From positions 28,465,936-28,529,935 of the forward strand of contig CAIIXF020000006.1 in the NCBI GenBank assembly GCA_903813345.2: a stretch of 64,000 bases of DNA, in the 5' to 3' direction. Shown piece after piece: positions 12,601-24,600 of this stretch. How positions within the stretch are numbered: position 1 is the stretch's first letter; each line of letters begins with the position of its first letter. Source of the stretch: Owenia fusiformis. Its lineage: Eukaryota > Annelida > Polychaeta > Sabellida > Oweniidae. The position numbers and the translations under genes are program-made. The notes beneath the pieces were generated by a model, which worked only from the letters and a program-made list of their open reading frames with translations, made no database searches and was not told where the DNA came from.

Positions 12601-15600
12601 ATTAGATAACACAATTGGTAATAATTAGATAACACAAAGGGCAATAATTAGATATTACATAGGGCAATAATTAGATAACACAAAGGGCAATAATTAGATA
12701 ACACAAAGTGCAATAATTAGATAACACAAAGTGCAATAATTATTAGATAACACAAAGGGTAATTATTAGATAACACAAAGTGCAATAATTAGATAACACA
12801 AAGTGCAATAATTGAAAACTAAAAAAATCTAGAATAGTATGAACCATCAATTTATTAGATAAATAGATAAATATAACAACACAAACTATTTCTTATATGG
12901 ACCAACTTAAATAGTAATTAAAAATATATATATGTATATATATGTATATGTATTCAAGGAATTTTGACTTGTGATAATTATTAAAATCATTGTTTTCTGC
13001 CATAAATGCAGCATTGACTATATATGTATTGTACATATTGTATGTATTGTATGATGTGTATTTCAGGACCAGGCCCAATTAGCACATGTTGTGCAGTGCC
13101 TCAACCAGTATGGCAGTAACCTTGACCCCGAGGCATTCCAACGTTTGGTTGTTACTGCCAGGTCAGTTGCCGTGGCGAGGCCTGCTAACCTAGTGAGATT
13201 TGCAGAGAAAGACAGCAGTACACTGGTCAGTGAGTCAGGTAGGTTTCTGTGTGTTACATCATCATTTCTGACACATATTACTGTGAATATTATGTAACCA
13301 TGTTTATTCCATAGTTAGCATGATATTCATTAGATAACATGTGAAAATAAAAACGGTATTTTTGTAATCAGTGGTAAAATATGATATTTTTGACAAATTT
13401 TCGCTTAACCATAGCATACAGTTTTTAGCCATGACATACGACGTCGTATGCGATGGTTAATGGATTTTTGCTACTTCAGACTCAAAACGAGGCTAAGTGT
13501 CAACATCGCCAGATCGTTTGGAAAATTCGAATTAAATGACTTAATTTCCGACAATTCTGATGATGACTTTAACTATGGAATAAAAAGAACATCCTATGAT
13601 TTACTCGTGATATGATTTTAATCCACTCATGGATATTGATATCTGCACTCTCTCGCTACGCTCGCTCGTGCAGATATCATATCCATTCGTGGATATATAT
13701 AACTTTTATTGACATCTTGTATCTAAAAATAAATAAATATCTAAACTACAAATACTAACTAAAGCAAAAGTACAAAAATATATACGAGATATACAAAAAC
13801 CCAAAATAAAGGTAGTATACATCATGATGAAAGGACAAGGTTACATTTAAAGTGTGGTGCACATACCCTGCATTCTGACTACAAATTCTTAAATGAATGA
13901 TAAATGAATTTTCCAATGTGTCTTTGTAATGTTAAGTTTTTACTTGAAATGAGATTGACAAATAAATTTTCACTATTGAGGTCAAAGTTACTTAAAATTT
14001 CACGAGCCTTAGTGTACAATAATTGTCTATGCTCATCATTCTTTGTACAAGTTAAAATGAAATGACATTCATCCTCTATATGTTTACAGGTATTGCATAA
14101 CCTTTCCTCTCTAGGTTTTGGTTTTGGCTTTGCATGTCTTCCAGTCTCAATCGCCAATCGATGAGAACTCATTCGAAATCTACTTATCGCCAACCTATAC
14201 TTTTTATTATCTAATTTCAAATATAATTCAATTCTAAAATCTTTTTTGAACAATTTATACGTTCTCAGTATAGGATAAATGTTCAAATCATTTTTCCATT
14301 TTTCTACAAATAATACCTTCAACTTCTTTTCTACCATGCTCACTAGATTGTCAGTATTCAGATTTTGGTCATTCCAATAATCCAATAAATCACATTTTCT
14401 GAGTATATTATAGACCTTGCTAGACCAACTTTTGAATCCTAACTCTTGAATATCTCTATCATATAAATAGGCTTGGTTTAATACATTGGATTCTAGAAAT
14501 GTTAGAAGTCTAAGCCAATATTTTATAATATAACACTCAAATTTGATTGACAATGGGTACCTGCCTAGATCACCATACACAGCAGGGCTTGCAGTTTGTG
14601 ATTTGACACCTAATGTTGACTTTAAAAAAGACAAATGTATGGATTCAATTGCTTTCATTTGTTTTTTATCATACCATATTTCACATGCATAAGATAAAAT
14701 TGGACTGACCAAAGCATTAAACAGATGAAGAGCTACATCTGGTGGCACATCATTAAACTTTTTATATTGCTGTTTTATCTTAAAAAGAGCCTTTCTTGAT
14801 TGTTCTTTAAGATATTTAGTGTTCATATCAAAACTTTTGTAATTGGTGAGAATGAGACCTAAATATTTGTATTCATTAACACATTCCATACTTTTATCAT
14901 TAAATTCAAATTTGAAAGATCTTTTGGAATTGAAGATTAATGCTTTAGTTTTCATTATATTGACAATTAACCTATTAGTCTTACAGAAAGCAAAAAGTGC
15001 GTCAAGTAATGTCTGCAATCCTTCACTGGATTCTGAAATCAATATGAGGTCATCTGCCCATAGAAGGTGGTTAAGCCTCTTATCATTTAAAATTACTCCA
15101 CAGTGCGTTGGTAAATATAGTGCAAGATCATCTATAAAGTGATTAAATAAGAAGGTACTGAGAACACTCCCTTGTAAAACTCAAACATCTGTATTAAAAT
15201 AGTCAGATACTCCATTTTTCAACTTAAGACAAGACTGAGATTTGAAGAACATACTGTCAATGATTTTGTACATTTTGCTATTGGGGTTTACACCGCTCTT
15301 ACAGAGTTTGTATAGCAGGATTGACCTATCAATATAGTCAAACGCTTTCTTGAAGTCAACCATACATGTAAAAAGAGGTTTTTTAAGCAGTTTAGATTTG
15401 TTAACTAATGTCTGTAATATAAATATGTTATCGATTGTTCGGCTATTTTCTTTATATGCACCTTGCAGAGGATCTTGAGAATTTTGTACCTGTGCATTAA
15501 AAACAAGTCCATTTTGAATTACAGAATCAAATATATTACCAATACAAGCTAATACATTTATACCCCTGTAGTTATCTGCTTTAAAATGACTCCCTTGTTT

Positions 15601-18600
15601 AAAGAGAGCACTTAGCATACCAATGCTCCAGTTACGTAGGTATTCACCGCTGTCGAAAATTACATTAAAAAGTGCTGTAAAATCTGGAATAAGTACTTCA
15701 CAACTCTTAATTATGTTTGATGGGATACCATCAATGCCAGCTGATTTATGAGAATTTACTTTTTTTAAAGCATTGTACACCTCAATTTGACTAATTCTGC
15801 CATCTATAATATTATAACAAAGATTTAAATTAATGTCATCAGAATTATTTTGAATGCTATCTTGAATAAATTCATTCATCTTTTGAAGTGTATCATTATC
15901 AAAATAATCCATGTTTGGAGGCTTTGCCAGATTTTGAAAATAGGTTAATAAATCCTCAGGGGGTACTGATATATCTCTAATTATATTTCCTGGCATTGCA
16001 TTAATTAATTGCATTAATAAGTTTCCAAAAATCGGTTGAAGATTTAGACCTATTTACTACCAAACTGTCTAACATTCCTGCTTAAAACCTTCTTTTTTCC
16101 CGCTGTTTAGTTTGATTGTATTCTTTGATAAGTTGGTTAATATGAGTTTCATCAAGTTTAGTTTTGATAGCATCATGAACTTTTCTTTTCAACATTTTAC
16201 ATTCATCAAGCATTTATAGGAAATTTACTGCTTTTGTTTGATTTTAATTCTTTAAGTTTAAATGTTCCCTCACAAGCATGATGTATTACATTTAAAAGTT
16301 TACTTAATAGTTCATCTGTCCCAATATTAGAACAGCCCAATTCAGTATAGAAAGTGGTCAACAATTCATTACTAGTTTGATCACTAAGTTTTTGGATGAA
16401 TTCATTTGTCTGTGCCGCTTCCCATTTGTATGACTTAAAAGAATTAATATTAAATGTATTCTTTCTTTGATCTGATACACTAGCTTTAAAACGTGTTTTT
16501 CCTGATTTTGTTAGTGAAAGTGAAAAATGCAAAGGGGCATGATCAGATTCTACCCTTCTATCATGTACTTTAAAATCTGATATCAATGGAATTATAATAG
16601 GTTGAATTACTACATAGTCAATAACAGATTTGCCAAGGTCAGAGTTTGATTCACAATTATGAGTGAAGTTCCGATAACAAGTGTACTTTCCAACTTCTTT
16701 GTCACTATAGAGACGCCCATTGAGTATTTTCATGTTTGCTGATTTACATAATGATAAAAATTCTCTCCCGTGTGTTTGCGAAATTGCCCTTACATTTTTA
16801 TCCATAGAGTTGCGTGTTCTGAAAAGATCATCAATTTTGTTTCCATTTTCTTGTCTAAGCATTGACTCATTAATGCTAAAAATATCTACTGGTAAATCAC
16901 CATTACTACCAAGTATATCTATGTTACTATCAGTAAGATTAGCTGTTCGGGCATTCATATCACCACAAATTATTGTCTTCCCCAAGGTTTGATAATGAGC
17001 TATTGATATTTCTAGTATGTCAATATTATTTGGCCCTGTTGCAGATTCATACACAGAGCCTTTAAATGGCAAATAGATAAAACATATAAATAAATCTTCT
17101 TCAATATTAAAATTAGTGGCACTTAATTTTATCCAGACGAAAAAGTCATGAGATTGTGGAAGTATATCAATACCACCTGTACTATATTCATCACTGATCA
17201 ACACTGCAAGCCCACCTGAGTTATTGAAATGCACTCATAAATCATAGGATATCCTCTATTTATAGTATGGTCAGAGCAATATCAGGTATATAATATCAAG
17301 TGATAAGCCACTTATTTGGGACAGGCATGATATCAAGGATGATATCATGATTAGAGGGCTGATGTCAGGGATGATATTGATATCATTTTTTACATTTTTT
17401 CCAAAAATGATTCATATAAGTCTTTTTTCAAAAAATTTTAAGTTTTTCGAAATTCTTATTTTTCCAACATTTTTCATTTTTTCAAAACACTTTCAATTTT
17501 GGACTTTAAAAATAATTTTCATTTTTCAAATTTTTTTTAAGGTATTATGTTTTTCTTTTTCCTATATTTTCAATGCACATTAGGATGGGATAATATGTAA
17601 CTTTAATATTCCTAAGAGTCAAACATTTTTTCTCATTCAACAGAGGACTTAAAGTAGATATTGCTCTTGACCATGGTATAAGGTTGTTGCTTAATACCAC
17701 ATGGATTCTGGAAATATTTTATAGGCTAAACAACAGCCAGCAAAATGTAGAAATGAAATCTACATGATAAGACACGAATCAGTAAAGTGTAAATGTTAAT
17801 AAAATTAAATATAATATCAATCAATTTAACATGGAAAATTCAAAAAATGACTGTATTTCTTCAGCCCTGGAGATGACTGATATTGAGATCGAGGGTGATG
17901 ATCAGATGAATGAATCCAGTGCTTCTACACCTAAGACTATTGTACCAGAGGCTGATACATTGAACAACTGTTTGACAACCACCAGAGAGGAGATGCAACA
18001 CTTCATGGCCCAGTTGCTTGATGCATTCTGGAGGCTACATGGCTCTAAGCCTGCCAACCCTGCTCTGGCTCCAGTCTGTATGCCTGGTGAGTCAACTAAC
18101 GTTTCCTTTAAATTAGAATTTTCTGAAACGTTTTGTTATTTTGTTGATCAAGTTGTTTATGGGAGATTTAACTGGAAAATGTAAGTTCAGTCTGATTATC
18201 TTTGGGTCGACTAATCATTTAAAAACCTCTAGAATTTTCTGGAACTTATAGAATTAATAAATTGTTAATTGTGAAAGAGTTTGTGTGAGTCTGTATGCCT
18301 GGTGAGTCAACTGATCAGTTAACAAAATTTTGGAACTTTTAGTGCATTGTATATAGTGTTATAAATGTCTCCTGTGAGAGAGTTTGTCAGAGTTTTGATT
18401 TAGTTCAATTAAATGATGGCATAAAGTTTTTATTTCTTTATTGATCTGTTTTGATGACAAAAAATAAAGTTTATTTAATTCAAGTTCAAATCATTACATT
18501 GCGATCTCGTAGTTGAGGGAAAATCCTACAGGTAACATAAACCAGTTTGATGAGACCATACTAGTATCACAGATTGCAAAGAATGGCAGGAATACATTGT

Positions 18601-21600
18601 TATTTTATTTCTAGGTTTGAGCCATGTTGAGGCAACAGTGAGTGCATTGGTTGAAATAACCAATGCACTCACCAGAGGAGCGTACACCTGGCAGCTAAAC
18701 TGTATGCTAGGATGTTACTATCATTAGAAATACAATAATACTTTATTCATCTATTTTTCATCTATTTCTAGGTTTGAGCCATGTAGAGGCAACAGTGAGT
18801 GCATTGGTTGAAATAATGCATGCATTCACCAGAGGAGCGTACACCTGGCAGCTAAACTGTACGCTAGGATGTTACTATCATCAGAAATACAATCATACTT
18901 TATTCATCTATTTTTCTTCTATTTCTAGGTTTGAGCCATGTAGAGGCAACCGTGAGTGCATTGGTTGAAATAATGCATGCATTCACATCATACAACCAGA
19001 GCAGCGTACACCTGGCAGCCAAACTGTACGCCAGGATGTTACTATCATCAGAAATACAATCATACTTTATTCATCTATTTTTCTTCTATTTCTAGGTTTG
19101 AGCCATGTAGAGGCAACTGTGAGTGCATTGGTTGAAATAATGCATGCATTCACATCATACAACCAGAGGAGCGTACACCTGGCAGCTAAACTGTACGCTA
19201 GGATGTTACTGTCATTAGAAATACAATAATACTTTATTCATCTATTTTTCATCTATTTCTAGGTTTGAGCCATGTAGAGGCAACAGTGAGTGCATTGGTT
19301 GAAATAATGCATGCATTCACATCATACAACCAGAGGAGCGTACACCTGGCAGCTAAACTGTACGCTAGGATGTTACTATCATCAGAAATACAATCATACT
19401 TTATTCATCTATTTTTCTTCTATTTCTAGGTTTGAGCCATGTAGAGGCAACCGTGAGTGCATTGGTTGAAATAATGCATGCATTCACATCATACAACCAG
19501 AGTAGCGTACACCTGGCAGCTAAACTGTACGCTAGGATGTTACTATCATCAGAAATACAATCATACTTTATTCATCTATTTTTCTTCTATTTCTAGGTTT
19601 GAGCCATGTAGAGGCAACCGTGAGTGCATTGGTTGAAATAATGCATGCATTCACATCATACAACCAGAGTAGCGTACACCTGGCAGCTAAACTGTATGCC
19701 AGGATGTTACTATCAGATGACTTGAGTGTTTCATTCTCTTGTAAACAAGCCATGATACGTGTACTCAGACCCCGACATAAGAGACGCCGCGTCTTCATCC
19801 CATCACCTCCTAGATGCAGCACACCAGGTTTGTACCCATAATGCAATTCATTTATTTCAATATGCATGTATTTTGTGATACATGCAGATAATCTTCTCTT
19901 ATATCATGGTGATAAACTAGAATTGCATTAGTTTTCTATCCCACCTCCTAGATGTAGTACATCAGGAATGTGCATACAATATTATCCATTTTTTATTATG
20001 ATCACGTGTACTTCGTACGTTTTTATACAAGTCTTGATCCTGCCCTAGCTCTATTGCAACAGTATTGGTTATATATAGCGCTACCATGGTGATATACTAG
20101 TGTTGTTGCATTAACTCTCTGTAGGTGCGGGGGGTAACAATGGTGATGACAAAGGTGATGATGCCCCTCCCCCTCCACCCCAAGGGGGTGCAGGTGTGGT
20201 TGAGCTCCCAGCCCCCATGGCCATTGCAGAGGAAGGACTTCAGGAGATTCCTGTACCTTATGAAGTTGTGGTGAGAATAAACAAACATTGTTTTGCATTC
20301 TTGCATGTGAAGTGCAACTGTAGTTTATCTTGTGCCTCTTACCAATATTTATTTATAAGTATTATTAAATTTCTTATTTTAGAGAAGGTTTTATTTGCCT
20401 TCTTTATATTTCAAAACTGATCACTGTTTAATTATTATCTCCAGGAGTCGTTGGTTAAGAATTTGTCTCTTGTTTGATAGGTAATGTGCTATATAAAAAG
20501 GTCATAAGTTCTAGCCCCACAAGATGCACTAGCCTCTTCGAAAACCTTAATCCAATTAAATTATAATGCCCCTATAGGAGTAGAATGTTTGGTTAAGAAA
20601 CAATTTCCTTTTGTTTAAGAGGCACTGCGCTATATAAAAAAAAACTTATATTCATTTAATGTGTCCGTATAGGAGCCAGGAGAGGCTATGATGATGGAGC
20701 CCCCAGCACAGGCAGGCAACCAGAACTCTTTAGAAGCATTGATGAATGCTGTTGGGGGCCTACCTCCTATGTTAGATATACCACCAGATGCTGATGATGA
20801 GGCCATGGTGGAACTGGCTATTGCACTCAGCCTACAAGAACAGGTATGTTGAGGAGAGGCAGGGCATAGTGTATACAATTCATATGCAGTTGTGTAGAGT
20901 ATCCAAGACTGAATAGACCGATGTCAATGCTTTGAAAGATAGGGTCACAATTTAGGAAATATGCATCGTAAAAATTGTGGCAACTGGCTGCTTTGTATTG
21001 TGCAGCTGACCCACCAAAATAGACAATAAGCTGAAATCACAACTTTGATAAAATAAATACAAGCCAGAAAAAAGATTTTGTCATGCTTGTAACGGAGCTG
21101 CCTATCTAATCAGATCTGTATGGGATAGAAGATAGAATAGAAGAAGATAGATAGACGACAAAGTATAGGCCTTTATTTAGACTATTTAAGAAGTATTTAT
21201 TGGTTTACATATTTATGCAAATACATGCATTGTTTTAGCCTGGTAGTCAAGCAAGTCGTCTCAGTGGACTACAAGGTTTTTCCCTTGGGGGTCAGTCCAA
21301 CGCTGGCCCTGATGGGGGTCAGTATTCTGACACGACTGCCTCTGCCCCAGGGAGTGATGATGAAGTAGGCAGTACTGCCGCTACTGATGGATCCACTCTC
21401 AGGACTTCCCCAGCAGAGCATGGGGGTAGTGCAGGATCAGAGAGTGGGGCTAGTGCAGTGGATTCCCTGGCTGATCAGGGTAATGGTAAGACAAGATATG
21501 TACTCACTGTATGTAGTCACTTCATCAAATCATATCAGAATATATGTACTCATCCATCTCAGTATCCTCTGCTATTTAACATAGTATACTTTAAAAGCCC

Positions 21601-24600
21601 AATTTTTCAAGGTGGCCTAATTTCCACTATTTTCGCTGAAGAGGCTAGACCGTGAAATTAAAACCACAGTGAAAATTTGATGTAACATTCAATTGGATAT
21701 TTCTTCAAAGAGTGAAATTTAATGCCCATGAAACATTTCAGATTGACAAAATAGTGAAATTTTTTGTCAGCGAAAATGTGGGTTTTACCAATATTCGCAT
21801 CTCATTTTGATGTCAACACCATTGCCTAAGTATTCATAGTACCTTATGTTTAGTGAGTGGTCGTAGCAGTGCATATGAAGACAACCAACCAGAGAACACA
21901 ACAGCAGGTGTACGCAGTGAAACATCCAGCCTGGGAATGCCCAGTTCCTCCATGCAACCTGAGGCAGACCTGAATGACACTGATATGGACACTGAACTGG
22001 ACACATCACACAGGTATGACACACCACATTGCATTGGTATGACACATCACATTGGTTTGAGAGTAAAACTGTCCCCTTAAAAGACCCCTTAAAGGCCCCT
22101 TAAATGTATGTAAGAAAGTGTCCATAAAAAAGACCCCTTAAAGGCCCCTTAAATGTATGTAAGAAAGTGTCCATAAAAAAGACCCCTTAAAGGCCCCTTA
22201 AATGTATGTAAGAAAGTGTCCATAATGAAGATAAAAATGAGCAATAAAAGGTTCAGGTATATCATCAACAAAATAGTGACCAATAAAGAAATGAACATAT
22301 AAAATTAGTAAGCTTAAAAAGGAGAAAGGTCATAGAGCATTACAAAACACTAGGAAACATTGAACAAGACATGACGAAAACCCATGAATATCTTGAACAA
22401 TGGTGTAACATAGGCAGAAACAATGTATTTAATCAGTAGCACTATATCACATTGAACTGTTCTTGTATTGCAGCCTACACAGTCTGAGACTGTCCCTCCT
22501 GGAGCACCTCATGAGCTACATACCCCAGCTACACCAGGTGGGCGGAGTCCGAGCCATACCCTTCATGCAGGTTAGTTAATTAAGTGTCTTGTCTTGAGTC
22601 ATCATCAACGATGCAAATGCAAAACTTATATGTGGGGTCTCATCATAATTTTCTGACCCCGGGTTCTGCTGATGCTGACCTCTGACCTCATGCACATTAG
22701 TGTCTCGTTAAGATGAACTTGACATGATTTTTTACCACAGCTTCAACTTTTGTTGATCTTTGACTTGGAGTGTGAGTATGTCATGTGCATTATTCTCTCA
22801 TAGTAATAACAACTGGATATTTCACCCTAGGTTCTGCTGATGTTGACCTCTGACCTTGACAGTGAGGAGCAGAAGGACAAGGCCACCCTGGATACTCTCC
22901 TTACAGCTCTCCTGAGGGAGATGGAAATATCTAGGAAGGTAAGGTTTCATAAGGGAGATGGAAACATTAATGGAACTGTATGATCAGAAAGTATACAATA
23001 TCTTTCAATTGACATTCTTTCCAGACTTCAGGTCAGATGTATTCTTGAAAAAAAAACCAAGAAAAAATCCATTTTTTTAAATTTCTCTCATGTCTGATTA
23101 GTTAGGTTTCAAAAAGGATTAAGTGTAGTCTCTGTGATGCACACTAGCGCTGAATGTTTTTTTTCAACAATTTCCTCATTTGTTCCTTTGTATTTAAGGA
23201 GTTGAGTGGAGTCAGCTGTCGTACCCATCGCCATGAGTTCCAACTGATTGTGATGCGACTGCTAAGTGTTCTCATGTCTCGTATCAAGGCGGGTCCTAAA
23301 CCTGAGGTAGAGTTAAATATTGTTAACCTTGTTAAAGTTAATCAAATCAAATCATCAAATCATACAAAAAATATTTGTTGGGTGAATATTTGAAGGCTGA
23401 AATAATTTTTTTACACACATAACATCTTTTATTTATTGTCTCCCAATTGCTTGTTGAATTGCTTGCAGTTAAATGATTTCTTTTTGATGCAAATAGAAAC
23501 ATTCATAAAAATTTATGTATCATCGGAATTATGTGGTAATAGAATGGGGCCTTTTCCCATCAGGAGCTGATTGGACCAAAATTCAGTAGGTTGCATCTTA
23601 AAGGTACAAGTAGTAATGAAGAGTATTCATGAATATTCCAGTGGTCCTCATTCATAAGCAGTAGCACTGGAGCTGCCCTGTTGTCTTGTGATGCTATAGA
23701 CTTCTGCCTGCGAGTTCTAAAGAGTTTACTGGAGTATTGGAAACAACTCCCTGCTGAAGAGGTAAATGAACAGTCACCACCCTATGCAGACAGAGCCTGT
23801 GGGAAATATTGGGTGCGGCGCAAATGAGCGGAGGGTGCGGAGCTAACGGTCATTTTTGAATTTAAAATTGGGATATTTCTGAAACTAAGCCGTTTTGGGA
23901 CTTCAAATATACCAAGATATGTGTATTTGACACCAAATACCAATAAAATTGTGAAAATAGTAGTGCAATTCATTTAATAGCGACGCAGTATGCCTTAAAC
24001 ATTTCCCAGACCTATATATTTTGAGACTATCCTTTTAATACTGCGTCCCCAGCATTCATAAAAAATGGTGTTCAAGATACACTACCCATGCAAATTATTT
24101 TTGCATCTTGGAAGCCAGGCAGTATCTGTGTGATTTTATAAAAATTCGGAAATGTTCTTCAGATATGAGCCCCCTCTAAATATTGGGTGCGGAGCTAGGT
24201 TTATGGAGCTGCTCCGCACCCAATATTTAGAGGGGGCTCATATCTGAAAAACATTCCGAATTTTTATAAAATCACACAGATACTGCCTGGCTTCCAAGAT
24301 GCAAAAATAATTTGTATAGATAGTGTACCTTGAACACCATTTTTTATGAATGCTGGGGACTCAGTATTAAAAGGATAATTTCAAAATATACTAGGTCTGG
24401 GAAAGGTTTAAGGCATACTGCGTCGCTATAGAATGAATTGCGCTACTATTTTCACAATTGTATTGATATTTGGTGTCAAATACTCATATCTTGGTATATT
24501 TGAAGTCCCAAAACGGCTTAGTTTCAGAAATATCCCAAATTTAAATTCAAAAATGACCGTTAGCTCCGCACCCTCCGCTCATTTGCTCCGCACCCAATAT

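Larger units (their letters stand above)
13735..17240 (-). mobile_element. Decayed non-LTR (LINE) retrotransposon, 5' truncated
   Basis: The - strand carries, in order, an apurinic-type endonuclease, a reverse transcriptase and a C-terminal cysteine/histidine knuckle, as in Jockey/CR1-type LINEs. The 5' end is lost: the endonuclease starts abruptly near 17235. Frameshifts between the endonuclease and RT, plus a stop inside RT, make it inactive. The 3' end near 13735 has an ATTT-rich stretch rather than a clear poly-A tail. The clade cannot be settled by eye. It fills most of the UBR4 intron 14, in the opposite orientation. Confidence 0.9.

Noticed and set aside
17347-17583. 78-codon Phe/Ile-rich open frame
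   Set aside because: It is the T-rich interior of the MITE at 17261-17680.
17831-17864. ATG in frame with UBR4 exon 15
   Set aside because: It lies upstream of the acceptor that joins exon 14 in the correct phase. It could only matter for an unproven internal promoter.
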